This document shows positions 28,512 through 37,069 of a DNA stretch of 64,000 nucleotides, piece by piece (position 1 is the first letter of the stretch; every line of letters starts with the position of its first letter). The translations under genes and the position numbers were made by a program. The DNA comes from Bacteroides sp. Lineage in GTDB: Bacteria; Bacteroidota; Bacteroidia; Bacteroidales; Bacteroidaceae. The notes beneath the pieces are model-generated. The model worked only from the letters and a program-made list of their open reading frames with translations, was not told where the DNA came from and searched no databases. Location: contig SUXW01000007.1 in the NCBI GenBank assembly GCA_015060765.1, forward strand, positions 89,639 through 153,638, given 5' to 3'.

Positions 28512-30077
28512 CTACTTATTCTTTTCTTTAAATTCTTCCAATTGTTTGAAACAATGTGCATCGATGATTTGATTCAATTCTCTGTCATGATTATGAACAA
28601 TCTTACATTCATAATCAAAAACAAGCATTTCCCCATTTGCCGACGTATAGGGTTTCCAAGCCGGAAGACCTTCAACACTCGGTTTACCCGTATGGGCAAA
28701 TTGTGCCCACGAACTACTCATCAAATCGGCCAACCTATAATCTTCAGGAGTCGGTTGAGGCAATTCATTTGGTGAATGATGAAGTGTATTGAAACAGAAC
28801 TTCAATTCAGCACCATGCTGAGAACTTTTACTCTCTGGAGATCGCCAAGCAAACATATACATATACGTGTCCGCATTTCTACTTTCAGCAATTGAATCAG
28901 CTGTAATAATTGTCTTAGGACGGAACAACCAATCAATGCAAAGCAAATCTTGTGGAACATAATCTGGATAAGTTTCACCAAATACACGGATATATTCCTC
29001 CGTATTCTCACCAAACGTTTTCTTCAAGCCTGTCCGAGCTTCATCCAAAGTCATCGGTTCATTATAAAGTGGACGTTGCAATTCATTGAAAGTTGTCCCT
29101 ATTAATATAGGAATATCCGATGAAATATCCGAAAAGCCTGGTTGAAAAGGTTGTTGAAGCAAAGTCACGCCATCAGGAGTTGGTCCGAATCCCCACATCA
29201 TCGGTGTTCCCGGTTTACGAGTTCCAATACTGGCAGCCATCGCTCTTTGCCCAGCCGCATACAATTCTTTGTATGGTATTTCTTTGATTCGCTCAATGTG
29301 CTTGGCATCGATATCCAATTCCTTCAACACAGCCTTGCCAAGTTCTTCACTCATCGTTTTATTATTAATATTCAGTATTGTACCACTCATTATAATGGCT
29401 TTGTGAAACAATCCTTTGGCAGAAGGCATACAAAGCAAAGTACCGACCTTACCCCCTCCTCCAGACTCTCCAAAAATGGTAACATTGGTTGGGTCTCCTC
29501 CAAACTGGCGGATATTTTTCTGAACCCATTGAAGTGCCGCCACAATATCCAACATACCTACATTAGCCGAGTTCTTGTATTGTTCAGAACAAGCCGACAA
29601 ATCCAAAAAGCCTAAAATATTAAGCCGATGGTTCACACTTACAACTACCACGTCCTTCTTTGCCAAACCCATTCCCGGATTCCAAGCAGAAGTGCCGGAT
29701 TCGAATCCACCTCCGTGTAACCATACCATCACAGGTTTACAAGCTTTTTTATCGGTTGTCCAAACATTCAATACACATGAATTTTTCTCCGACATTTCCT
29801 CTTCACTCAACTCTCTTCCATGCGTCATTTGCATAGCTTGTGGTCCCCAATGGTCACACAGTCTCATTTCCTTCCATCCACCAACTGGTTGTGGAGGCAT
29901 GAAACGCTCCACTTTTGCATACGGAATACCTAAAAAGGCCAATGTACCTTCTTGTTCTACACCTTTTATTAAACCCGTATGAGTTTCTACTACTAAAGGG
30001 TCGGCAGAATGTCCACACCCCATTACGACCATCATCAAAGTCGCACACATCAACATTAAATTAGTTTTCATATTCAT
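28512..30077 (-). CDS. Type B carboxylesterase lipoprotein
   Basis: Alpha/beta-hydrolase of about 521 residues. The N-terminus MNMKTNLMLMCATLMMVVMG precedes a lipobox cysteine (VVMGC), so it is a probable lipoprotein. The oxyanion segment MVWLHGGGFESG and nucleophile elbow FGESGGGGK are intact, and HGAELKF supplies the catalytic histidine. The start at 30077 (or 30071) was preferred because the longer open frame would cross the terminator hairpin at 30091-30126 and hide the signal peptide. Carbohydrate de-esterification (acetyl or aromatic esters) is plausible given the nearby polysaccharide genes, but the neighbours give no direct hint. Stand-alone gene. Confidence 0.87.
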   Translation of the reverse strand: MNMKTNLMLMCATLMMVVMGCGHSADPLVVETHTGLIKGVEQEGTLAFLGIPYAKVERFMPPQPVGGWKEMRLCDHWGPQAMQMTHGRELSEEEMSEKNSCVLNVWTTDKKACKPVMVWLHGGGFESGTSAWNPGMGLAKKDVVVVSVNHRLNILGFLDLSACSEQYKNSANVGMLDIVAALQWVQKNIRQFGGDPTNVTIFGESGGGGKVGTLLCMPSAKGLFHKAIIMSGTILNINNKTMSEELGKAVLKELDIDAKHIERIKEIPYKELYAAGQRAMAASIGTRKPGTPMMWGFGPTPDGVTLLQQPFQPGFSDISSDIPILIGTTFNELQRPLYNEPMTLDEARTGLKKTFGENTEEYIRVFGETYPDYVPQDLLCIDWLFRPKTIITADSIAESRNADTYMYMFAWRSPESKSSQHGAELKFCFNTLHHSPNELPQPTPEDYRLADLMSSSWAQFAHTGKPSVEGLPAWKPYTSANGEMLVFDYECKIVHNHDRELNQIIDAHCFKQLEEFKEKNK

Positions 30078-30090
30078 GATATAGGTAAAA

Positions 30091-30126
30091 GGCGATGTCG
30101 CATTTAATTCCAATTGCGACATCGCC
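30091..30126. terminator. Bidirectional-type terminator hairpin
   Basis: A perfect 12-bp stem (30091-30102 / 30115-30126, GGCGATGTCGCA / TGCGACATCGCC) with a 12-base loop, flanked by A4 and T4. It ends the DUF2795-like transcript on the minus strand and lies just upstream of the esterase start. Confidence 0.8.
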
Positions 30127-30147
30127 TTTTCATTAAAAACAAAATTC

Positions 30148-30369
30148 TTAATATTCCTCTTCATCAAAGAAGAAGTCTTCTTTACTTGGATAATCAGGCC
30201 AAATATCTTCGATACTTTCGTAAATTTCACCTTCATCTTCCATTTCCTGCAAATTTTCGATTACTTCCAATGGAGAGCCCGAACGAATGGCATAATCAAT
30301 CAATTCATCTTTAGTTGCCGGCCATGGAGCATCTTCCAATTTGGATGCTAATTCTAATGTCCAATACAT
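30148..30369 (-). CDS. DUF2795-like small acidic protein
   Basis: 73 residues, strongly acidic, with a C-terminal run of D/E residues (SKEDFFFDEEEY). The core WTLELASKLEDAPWPATKDE followed by LIDYAIRSGSPLEVIENLQE resembles the DUF2795 family, common and short in Bacteroidetes. The function is unknown. It has its own promoter and a strong terminator, so it is a single-gene unit, well conserved in appearance and likely highly expressed. The acidity might suggest a nucleic-acid mimic or a protein-binding role, but that is speculation. Confidence 0.82.
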   Translation of the reverse strand: MYWTLELASKLEDAPWPATKDELIDYAIRSGSPLEVIENLQEMEDEGEIYESIEDIWPDYPSKEDFFFDEEEY

Positions 30370-30419
30370 AATATATCAGTTAAAAAACAACATTTTTATT
30401 TACAATCTCTATTTCGCCG

Positions 30420-30450
30420 CAAAAGTATAACAAAATATTTCAATTACAAC
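30420..30450 (-). promoter_or_regulatory. Promoter of the DUF2795-like gene
   Basis: On the minus strand the -7 element TACTTTTG lies at 30427-30420. GTTG at 30450-30447 is 19 bases upstream, within the 3' end of the adenosyltransferase gene. Confidence 0.6.
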
Positions 30451-31003
30451 TTTTATCCCAATAAATTTCGTTGGTCTTCGACAATAAATTCAATTTTCTA
30501 GCCAAAACAAAGAGCCAATCAGATAATCGGTTGACAAAAGCTAATACATTTTCATCCACTACACAAACTTCGGACAAAGCTAAAATACGCCTTTCAGCTC
30601 TACGACATATTGTTCTACAGACCTGACAAACAGCTGATTCACGGGAGCCACCAGGTATTACAAAAGCATTTAAAGGAGGCAGCAGAGAATCTGTTTCATC
30701 AATAGCAGCTTCCAATCGAGCAACATCTGATTCTTTCAACCGACTTTCTTCTTTCAATGCAATCTTTTCTTGATCAGTTGCCAAATATGCCCCTATCACA
30801 AACATTTTATGCTGTATCCAATAAACAAGTTTACGATCTTCCTCATCGGTCAGATAAGTACACAAAAGTCCCAATAGGGTATCAAGTTCATCTATAGTCC
30901 CATAAGCTTCCAATCGGATATGGGTTTTGGGGACACGGGTTCCTCCTACTAAAGAAGTAGTTCCCTTATCGCCTGTACGAGTATAAATCAGACTTTTTTT
31001 CAT
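30440..31003 (-). CDS. ATP:cob(I)alamin adenosyltransferase (PduO type)
   Basis: Transfers adenosyl from ATP to cob(I)alamin to make coenzyme B12; trimeric four-helix-bundle enzyme, 187 residues. The ATP-binding N-terminus [20 protein letters not shown] is intact, as are [11 protein letters not shown] and the RRAERRIL and NRLSDWLF segments of the active site. It follows the methyltransferase gene by 5 bases, probably in one operon. A B12-binding-type radical SAM protein is encoded 3 kb away, though that family uses methyl- or hydroxocobalamin and the link is loose. No cobalamin riboswitch was recognised upstream. Confidence 0.94.
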   Translation of the reverse strand: MKKSLIYTRTGDKGTTSLVGGTRVPKTHIRLEAYGTIDELDTLLGLLCTYLTDEEDRKLVYWIQHKMFVIGAYLATDQEKIALKEESRLKESDVARLEAAIDETDSLLPPLNAFVIPGGSRESAVCQVCRTICRRAERRILALSEVCVVDENVLAFVNRLSDWLFVLARKLNLLSKTNEIYWDKSCN

Positions 31004-31008
31004 CCAAA

Positions 31009-31632
31009 CTATAAAAAATTAACTATATAATTTTGTTTAATTCGTTTCCGATCAAAAAACACCAATCCTATATCATACAAGTCGAATGTAAGTTTCACCC
31101 GCTCATCTTCCTGCAGATGTTTCCACCACATCTTCTTTTCCTTGGTCTGATATATATTGCCTATGATAAAGCACGAGTTATCCTTCACAAACGGCAAAGC
31201 CTGTTCAAAAACTTCCTGATAATAGGGAGTATAACCTATATGCAACAAGTCTATTCCTTCTAAAACCTGGATATCTTTGTCCAATGCATCCAAAGTCTTA
31301 TCCAGATCCTTTCCCTTAATAGTAAACGATTTCATAGAAGTTCTGGCAGCCCTCATATAACTAATGGATGCCCCATTCCCTATTCCTACTTCTATCAACG
31401 AATGGGGGCGCAAATGGTTTACCAAACGAAACAAGAGTCGGTTTACCTTCTTTCTATAATGAGGCAAAAATACTGAAAAATGTTTTTTGCCAAGCGTTTG
31501 ATAAGCATAATAGGCACCTTGCTCATAAATAACCGAAGTTATCAAGAAAAAATCGGAAGGAGAATGTACTCCATATCCACAGCGATGAGGGAAACGCTTA
31601 CACCAATTCCAATATCTATGAAAGATAGCCAT
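31009..31632 (-). CDS. SAM-dependent methyltransferase-like protein
   Basis: 207 residues from the ATG at 31632, which lies 24 bases after a perfect -7 element; the longer open frame would start inside that promoter. A Rossmann-type motif I is visible as [15 protein letters not shown] (near residue 86). The N-terminal [18 protein letters not shown] segment recurs in a Bacteroidetes family annotated as O-methyltransferase-like. The acidic residue at the end of strand 2 is not obvious (SFTIKGKD). The substrate is unknown. Directly upstream of the adenosyltransferase gene. Confidence 0.75.
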   Translation of the reverse strand: MAIFHRYWNWCKRFPHRCGYGVHSPSDFFLITSVIYEQGAYYAYQTLGKKHFSVFLPHYRKKVNRLLFRLVNHLRPHSLIEVGIGNGASISYMRAARTSMKSFTIKGKDLDKTLDALDKDIQVLEGIDLLHIGYTPYYQEVFEQALPFVKDNSCFIIGNIYQTKEKKMWWKHLQEDERVKLTFDLYDIGLVFFDRKRIKQNYIVNFL

Positions 31633-31656
31633 CTTATTTTCTGCTAAATAAACGGT

Positions 31657-31664
31657 CAAAGATA
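31657..31664 (-). promoter_or_regulatory. -7 element of the methyltransferase-adenosyltransferase operon
   Basis: TATCTTTG on the minus strand, a perfect match, 24 bases upstream of the start at 31632. It supports that start over the longer frame. No clear -33 element. Confidence 0.6.
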
Positions 31665-31761
31665 AGAAAAGATTCTTATTATACATCTACATTCATCCAA
31701 AAACAACAACTGATTACAAATGATAGTCTTGTCCGTCTTTTCATTATATAAATATAAGTGT

Positions 31762-32700
31762 ATGGAAAACAAGTTTAAAAGTCCGCTTTGCGGCATCATT
31801 CCTCCATTGGTCACTCCTTTGAAGGACAACGAGACATTAGACATAGAAAGTTTGGAACGTTTGATTGAGCACCTCATTGCTGGAGGAGTACATGGCCTGT
31901 TCATTTTGGGAACTACCGGTGAGGAACAAAGTTTGAGCTACCGAGTACGCAAGCAAATGATAGAAGAGACATGTCGCATCAACCAAGGCAGATTGCCGGT
32001 ATTGGCATGTATTACCGATACTTCCATCATTGAAAGTATTAATTTAGCAAACATAGCTGCCGATTGTGGAGCTTCCGGAGTTGTATCTGCTCCACCTTAT
32101 TACTTTGCAACCGGTCAGCCAGAATTAGCCCAATTCTATGAAGAGCTTGTCCCCCAGCTTCCACTACCTGTATTCTTGTACAACATGCCCTCGCATGTAA
32201 AAGTTAGTTTCGCTCCGTCTACTATACACCGCATTGCCCAAAACCAGCAAGTGGTAGGTTTCAAAGACAGTTCAGCCAATGCTGTGTACTTCCAATCTGT
32301 CATGCATACAATGAAAGACCGTCCCGACTTTGCCATGTTGGTAGGTCCAGAAGAAATTACCGGTGAATGTGTGTTATTAGGAGGACATGGAGGTATCAAC
32401 GGTGGAGCCAACATGTTCCCCGAACTCTACGTAGGCATGTATAATGCCGCCAAAGCAGGCAACTTACCCGAAGTACTTCGCTTGCAACAATACATTATGC
32501 AAATAAGTAGCAGCATCTATACCGTGGGACAACATGGGTCCAGCTATTTGAAAGGACTGAAATGTGCCCTTTCTATCTTGGGCGTCATCAATGATGACTT
32601 TGTAGCCTCTCCTTTCTATAAATTCCATGCTCCAGAACGAGAAAAGATTCGTCAGGCTCTTGAACGCTTGCCTATCGAAAATGGGAAACTAATCCTTTAA
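31762..32700 (+). CDS. DapA-superfamily aldolase/lyase (catabolic type)
   Basis: TIM-barrel lyase of 312 residues of the dihydrodipicolinate synthase/N-acetylneuraminate lyase group. The pyruvate-binding GTTGE motif has T51-T52, the catalytic tyrosine is Y140 (FLYNMPSH) and the Schiff-base lysine is K168 (VGFKDSS). In true DapA an arginine follows the YNxPxR pattern; here the residue is histidine (YNMPSHV), so lysine biosynthesis is unlikely. A sodium-solute symporter follows 10 bases later, suggesting uptake and cleavage of a 2-keto-3-deoxy sugar acid or sialic acid. The start MENKFKSPLCGIIPP was chosen over an upstream in-frame ATG because it matches the barrel's first strand. Confidence 0.85.
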   Translation: MENKFKSPLCGIIPPLVTPLKDNETLDIESLERLIEHLIAGGVHGLFILGTTGEEQSLSYRVRKQMIEETCRINQGRLPVLACITDTSIIESINLANIAADCGASGVVSAPPYYFATGQPELAQFYEELVPQLPLPVFLYNMPSHVKVSFAPSTIHRIAQNQQVVGFKDSSANAVYFQSVMHTMKDRPDFAMLVGPEEITGECVLLGGHGGINGGANMFPELYVGMYNAAKAGNLPEVLRLQQYIMQISSSIYTVGQHGSSYLKGLKCALSILGVINDDFVASPFYKFHAPEREKIRQALERLPIENGKLIL

Positions 32701-32710
32701 GAAATAGATT

Positions 32711-34162
32711 ATGCACATTATCGACCTCATAATTTTCCTCCTATTTACTGGAGGTATCGTAGTTTTTGGATGTTCGTTCTTCAATAAGAAAGCCTCTTCC
32801 GAAGATTTCACTTCAGCAGGACGGAGCCTCCCGGGTTGGGTAGTAGGTATGTCCATCTTTGCTACTTATGTAAGCAGCATCAGTTACTTAGGTTATCCAG
32901 GTAAAGCCTTTGCAGGCGATTGGAACGCATTTGTTTTCAGTCTGTCCATCCCCATTGCTTCGTATTTTGCAGCCAAGTATTTTGTCCCCTTCTACCGAAG
33001 CCAAGGTAGTGTATCGGCATACACCTTCTTAGAAGAACGTTTCGGAGTATGGGCACGATTATATGCTTCCGCTTGTTATTTACTCACACAGATAGCCCGC
33101 ATGGGATCCATCCTATTTTTATTGGCACTTCCTATGAATATTCTGATGGGTTGGAATATACAGATGGTTATCATCATTACCAGCATTGCTATCATCATTT
33201 ACTCTATGCTGGGAGGAATCAAAGCGGTTATTTGGACAGAAGCCATTCAAGGATTTATCCTAATAGGCGGTGCTTTGATATGCCTAGTCGTATTACTTTT
33301 CAGTATGCCAGAAGGTCCTGTACAAACTTTCGAAATAGCCATAGCCGAAAACAAATTTTCATTAGGCTCATTCGATTGGGGCATTGGGACCTCTACCTTC
33401 TGGGTTTGTTTGATATATGGTGTGTTTACCAATTTACAAAACTACGGTATCGACCAAAATTACGTACAACGATACCATACAGCCAAGAGTGAAAAGGAAG
33501 CCAAGTTTTCTGCTTTATTTGGCGGATATCTATTCATCCCTGTATCAGCAGTATTTTTTCTGATTGGTACAGCACTTTACGCCTATTATCAAGTTTATCC
33601 AGAACTATTGCCAGCTGACATTAAAGCCGATTATGTATTCCCGCTCTTCATTGTCAACCAACTCCCCGTGGGACTTACCGGTTTGCTTATTGCTTCCATC
33701 TTCGCAGCAGGCATGAGTACGGTAGCCACCAGTGTAACCAGTTCGTCTACCATCATTCTGACCGACTACTATAAGCGCATCCGCAAAGAGACTTCTGATC
33801 GTGAACAACTATTTGTTTTGAAAATATCCAGCGTTATTGTAGGTATTTTAGGAATTATTGTGGCTTTGGCATTGGTCAATGTTGATAGTATCCTCGATGC
33901 CTGGTGGAAACTCTCTTCCATCTTCAGTGGTGGTATGCTTGGGTTGTTCCTATTAGGCTATTTGGCACGTAAAGCACGAAACATTCATGCAGTTATCGGT
34001 GTCATCTGCGGTGTTATCATCATTGGTTGGATATCCGCTGCCCAATGGTTGGGACTCCCCGAATCGGGCATCCATGAATACATGGCCATAGTATTGGGAA
34101 CCATTGTCATCTTTTTAGTAGGATTTCTATTGGCTACTCTTTTCGGAAAGAAAAAAGCTTAA
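32711..34162 (+). CDS. Sodium:solute symporter (SSS family)
   Basis: Inner-membrane secondary transporter of 483 residues with about 13 hydrophobic helices; there is no signal peptide. The N-terminal IDLIIFLLFTGGIVVFG helix, the SSEDFTSAGRSLPGWVVGMS loop and the ASIFAAGMSTVATSVTSSST helix are characteristic of the SSS fold. It follows the DapA-like gene by 10 bases and precedes a radical SAM gene by 35. Substrate is unknown; the adjacent lyase suggests a sugar acid or sialic-acid-like compound released by extracellular polysaccharide breakdown. Confidence 0.92.
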   Translation: MHIIDLIIFLLFTGGIVVFGCSFFNKKASSEDFTSAGRSLPGWVVGMSIFATYVSSISYLGYPGKAFAGDWNAFVFSLSIPIASYFAAKYFVPFYRSQGSVSAYTFLEERFGVWARLYASACYLLTQIARMGSILFLLALPMNILMGWNIQMVIIITSIAIIIYSMLGGIKAVIWTEAIQGFILIGGALICLVVLLFSMPEGPVQTFEIAIAENKFSLGSFDWGIGTSTFWVCLIYGVFTNLQNYGIDQNYVQRYHTAKSEKEAKFSALFGGYLFIPVSAVFFLIGTALYAYYQVYPELLPADIKADYVFPLFIVNQLPVGLTGLLIASIFAAGMSTVATSVTSSSTIILTDYYKRIRKETSDREQLFVLKISSVIVGILGIIVALALVNVDSILDAWWKLSSIFSGGMLGLFLLGYLARKARNIHAVIGVICGVIIIGWISAAQWLGLPESGIHEYMAIVLGTIVIFLVGFLLATLFGKKKA

Positions 34163-34197
34163 TTAAATAGTTTTCTCCTTACATTGAAAATGCTTTT

Positions 34198-35835
34198 ATG
34201 AAGATACTTTGGATAGATCTGAATAGTTCATACGCTCATTCATCGTTAGCGCTACCCGCTCTCCATGCCCAATTGACAGAAGATGAAGCAATGGAATGGT
34301 ACACCGTATCTGCTACCATCAACGAAAACGTAGGAAACATAGCAAGTGAAGTCTGTAGTCATCATCCAGATATCATCGCCGCTACCGTATGGCTATTCAA
34401 TCATGAAGCAATGATGCACATTATATCACGCATAAAAGCCATGATTCCTGAGACTTGCGTTATATTGGGAGGACCGGAATTTTTGGGCGATAACGAAAAT
34501 TTCTTGCGGTGTAATCCATTTGTCAACTGTGTATTTCGCGGAGAAGGAGAAGAGCAGTTCCCTCGTTGGTTGTCCTGTTGGAACAATCAAGAACAATGGA
34601 CCAACATCACGGGATTGTGTTACTTTTCAGCCGACCAACAATACCATGACAATGGATTAGCAAGAGTCCTTGATCTTGAACAATTAAAAGCACCTGAAAA
34701 AAGCCGTTTTTTTAATTGGCAAAAACCGTTCGTACAATTAGAAACTACACGTGGATGTTTCAATACATGTGCTTTTTGTGTAAGTGGAGGAGAAAAACCG
34801 GTACGTACACTTTCCATAGACATTATCCGCCAACGAATAGAGACCATCCACGCTCATGGAATTAAAGATGTACGAGTATTGGACCGCACTTTCAATTTCA
34901 ATATCAGTCGTGCCAAAGAATTGCTAAAACTGTTTCAAGAGTATCATCCACACATGCGTTTCCATTTGGAAATTCATCCAGCTTTATTATCGAATGAACT
35001 AAAAGAAGCATTGAAAGGACTACCCAAAGGATTACTGCATCTAGAAGCAGGTATTCAGAGCTTACGTGAGCCAGTGTTGGAGAAATGCCAACGAGTAGGG
35101 AAATTAGAAGCAGCATTGGAAGGACTGGAATTCCTTTGTTCACTTGACAACATGGAAACCCATGCCGACCTTATAGCTGGCCTTCCTCTTTACCGTTTGC
35201 ATGAAATATTTGAAGACATACAAACATTAGCTTCTTGCGAGGCTGGAGAAATCCAATTGGAAGCATTGAAACTGCTACCAGGGACTGCAATGAAACGAAA
35301 TGCAAAAGATTTGGGGATATGCTATTCTCCACTTCCACCTTATGAAGTATTACAAACTCGCGAGATCAATGCAAAAGAATTACAAACAGCACGACTATTA
35401 TCACGTTTGCTCGATGCATTCTACAACACTCCTGCATGGCAAAAACTGACACGCATGATTATCCTACACAACAAAGTCTCACTCCAACATTTTCTTGATT
35501 ACCTGATAGAGAAAAAACTCTTGGACTATCCTATGAGTCTGGAAAGAAGAGGAATCGTTTTATACGAATATTGTAAAATATATCATCCTGAATATCTGTT
35601 GGAAGCTACCATTGCCTGGATAGAAGCAGGCATGTCACTCAAGAAACAACCGGCAGAAAGAGTTAAGACCAAACATCAAACCCCTCCCGAGCAATGGAAT
35701 GTAATTTACGGTGATTACAAAGACAGCCTTCGTCTTTGTTTTTTACCTACTGACGAGAAAGAGCTACATGGTTATTGGTTCGGTTTCGAATCTGAAATTC
35801 AAAAAATAGGACCAGTATTCAAAGCCCGTTCCTAA
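34198..35835 (+). CDS. B12-binding-type radical SAM protein (DUF4080-like)
   Basis: 545 residues. The N-terminal half (MKILWIDLNSSYAHSSLALP) has the fold typical of B12-binding domains. The radical SAM cluster motif TTRGCFNTCAFCVSGG supplies C187, C191 and C194. The C-terminal part resembles the DUF4080 extension seen in this subgroup. The reaction is unknown; relatives catalyse methylation, ring rearrangement or other anaerobic chemistry. It follows the symporter on the same strand. The last 17 bases overlap, tail to tail, the end of the sulfatase-maturating enzyme gene on the opposite strand. Confidence 0.85.
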   Translation: MKILWIDLNSSYAHSSLALPALHAQLTEDEAMEWYTVSATINENVGNIASEVCSHHPDIIAATVWLFNHEAMMHIISRIKAMIPETCVILGGPEFLGDNENFLRCNPFVNCVFRGEGEEQFPRWLSCWNNQEQWTNITGLCYFSADQQYHDNGLARVLDLEQLKAPEKSRFFNWQKPFVQLETTRGCFNTCAFCVSGGEKPVRTLSIDIIRQRIETIHAHGIKDVRVLDRTFNFNISRAKELLKLFQEYHPHMRFHLEIHPALLSNELKEALKGLPKGLLHLEAGIQSLREPVLEKCQRVGKLEAALEGLEFLCSLDNMETHADLIAGLPLYRLHEIFEDIQTLASCEAGEIQLEALKLLPGTAMKRNAKDLGICYSPLPPYEVLQTREINAKELQTARLLSRLLDAFYNTPAWQKLTRMIILHNKVSLQHFLDYLIEKKLLDYPMSLERRGIVLYEYCKIYHPEYLLEATIAWIEAGMSLKKQPAERVKTKHQTPPEQWNVIYGDYKDSLRLCFLPTDEKELHGYWFGFESEIQKIGPVFKARS

Positions 35836-37069
35836 TTTCTGTCGAATTTAAAAGCCGCATGACATTGGCAGGAGGACGCCCTGCCAACAACTCTGCTTTC
35901 ATCAATTCCATATACGGAGCGACATGATGAAAAAATTGGGAATACCCCTCACACAAATAATTCAGGCCTTTTTCTCCATCAGCAGTCATTGAAAAACGAT
36001 TCTTCGGACATTCCCCGTTACAAGCAAACAGAAATCTACATTGTTTGCATTGTCGTGGAAGGAATTTCCATTTAGCTTCACCAAAATCCCGCTGTCTTTT
36101 ATCATAAAGCATCTCCACCAATGACTGCCGATAAATATTCCCCAAACGATATTCAGGGAAAACGAAATGGTCACAAGCATATATATCTCCATTAAATTCC
36201 ATAATAGCAGCCCTTCCACAACTTTTGGACATGGAACAGACTCCCGGTTCTTCACCGATCCAATTTGCCAATGTTGCATCAAAGAGTTGGATGAAAAAAT
36301 CACCTACATCCTTTTGTATCCATTCATCAAACAAAGTACATAAAAAACTACCCCATTGGGTAGGAGTAATGGAATATTCAGTCAACACACCATTCGTTCC
36401 ATCATTAACATGGGCCAATCGCTTTTTCCCATCTTTAAGAACTAGTCGTTCCACAATTGGAGTAAACTGAATATAATGACACCCTATACTCTTAAAAAAA
36501 TGATAAAATTCCAAAGGATGTTCCACATTCAACCGATTGATTACCGCCATGGCATTCCATTCCACTCCATGTCGTTCCAAGAGTTCAATGCCTTTCATCA
36601 CTTCCTTGAACGACGGCTTTCCTTGTTGATTACAACGATATGCATCATGAAACTTCTGCGGTCCATCTATTGAAATTCCCACCAACCAATGATTCTCCTT
36701 AAAAAAACGACACCATTCATCAGTCAGCAATGTACCATTCGTTTGGATACAATTATCTACGATCCGTCCTTTGCCATATTTACGCTGAAAAGCCAATGCT
36801 TTCTGATAGAAATCGATCGAACGCATCAACGGTTCTCCACCATGCCATGTAAACAACACTTGAGGCATGGTTTGTGACTGAATATATTCCTTTGTAAAAT
36901 GTTCCAATAATTCTTCAGACATGAAGTGTCTGGGGATTTCTGGATACAATTTTTCCTTTTCTTGGTAGTAACAATAACTACACGCCAAATTACAACGGGC
37001 ACCTATAGGTTTCGTCATTACATAAAGCGGCCTGGCAAAAGGAAGAGCTACAGACATGGCTTTTATCAT
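35819..37069 (-). CDS. Anaerobic sulfatase-maturating enzyme (anSME)
   Basis: Radical SAM/SPASM enzyme that converts a sulfatase active-site Ser or Cys to formylglycine; 416 residues. The [4Fe-4S] SAM site is RCNLACSYCYY (C26, C30, C33), followed by the WHGGEPL motif. The C-terminal SPASM cysteines lie in CSMSKSCGRAAI, ACDHFVF and CKQCRFLFACNGECPKNRF. Its ATG overlaps the stop of the sulfatase gene (ATGA), so the enzyme and its substrate are translated together. This is direct operon evidence for function. The enzyme acts in the cytoplasm before sulfatase export. Confidence 0.95.
   Translation of the reverse strand: MIKAMSVALPFARPLYVMTKPIGARCNLACSYCYYQEKEKLYPEIPRHFMSEELLEHFTKEYIQSQTMPQVLFTWHGGEPLMRSIDFYQKALAFQRKYGKGRIVDNCIQTNGTLLTDEWCRFFKENHWLVGISIDGPQKFHDAYRCNQQGKPSFKEVMKGIELLERHGVEWNAMAVINRLNVEHPLEFYHFFKSIGCHYIQFTPIVERLVLKDGKKRLAHVNDGTNGVLTEYSITPTQWGSFLCTLFDEWIQKDVGDFFIQLFDATLANWIGEEPGVCSMSKSCGRAAIMEFNGDIYACDHFVFPEYRLGNIYRQSLVEMLYDKRQRDFGEAKWKFLPRQCKQCRFLFACNGECPKNRFSMTADGEKGLNYLCEGYSQFFHHVAPYMELMKAELLAGRPPANVMRLLNSTEIRNGL

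Noticed and set aside
30440..31700. Cobalamin riboswitch before the adenosyltransferase operon
   Set aside because: The space upstream is short, a plain promoter lies 24 bases before the first gene, and no conserved B12-box-like segment was seen.
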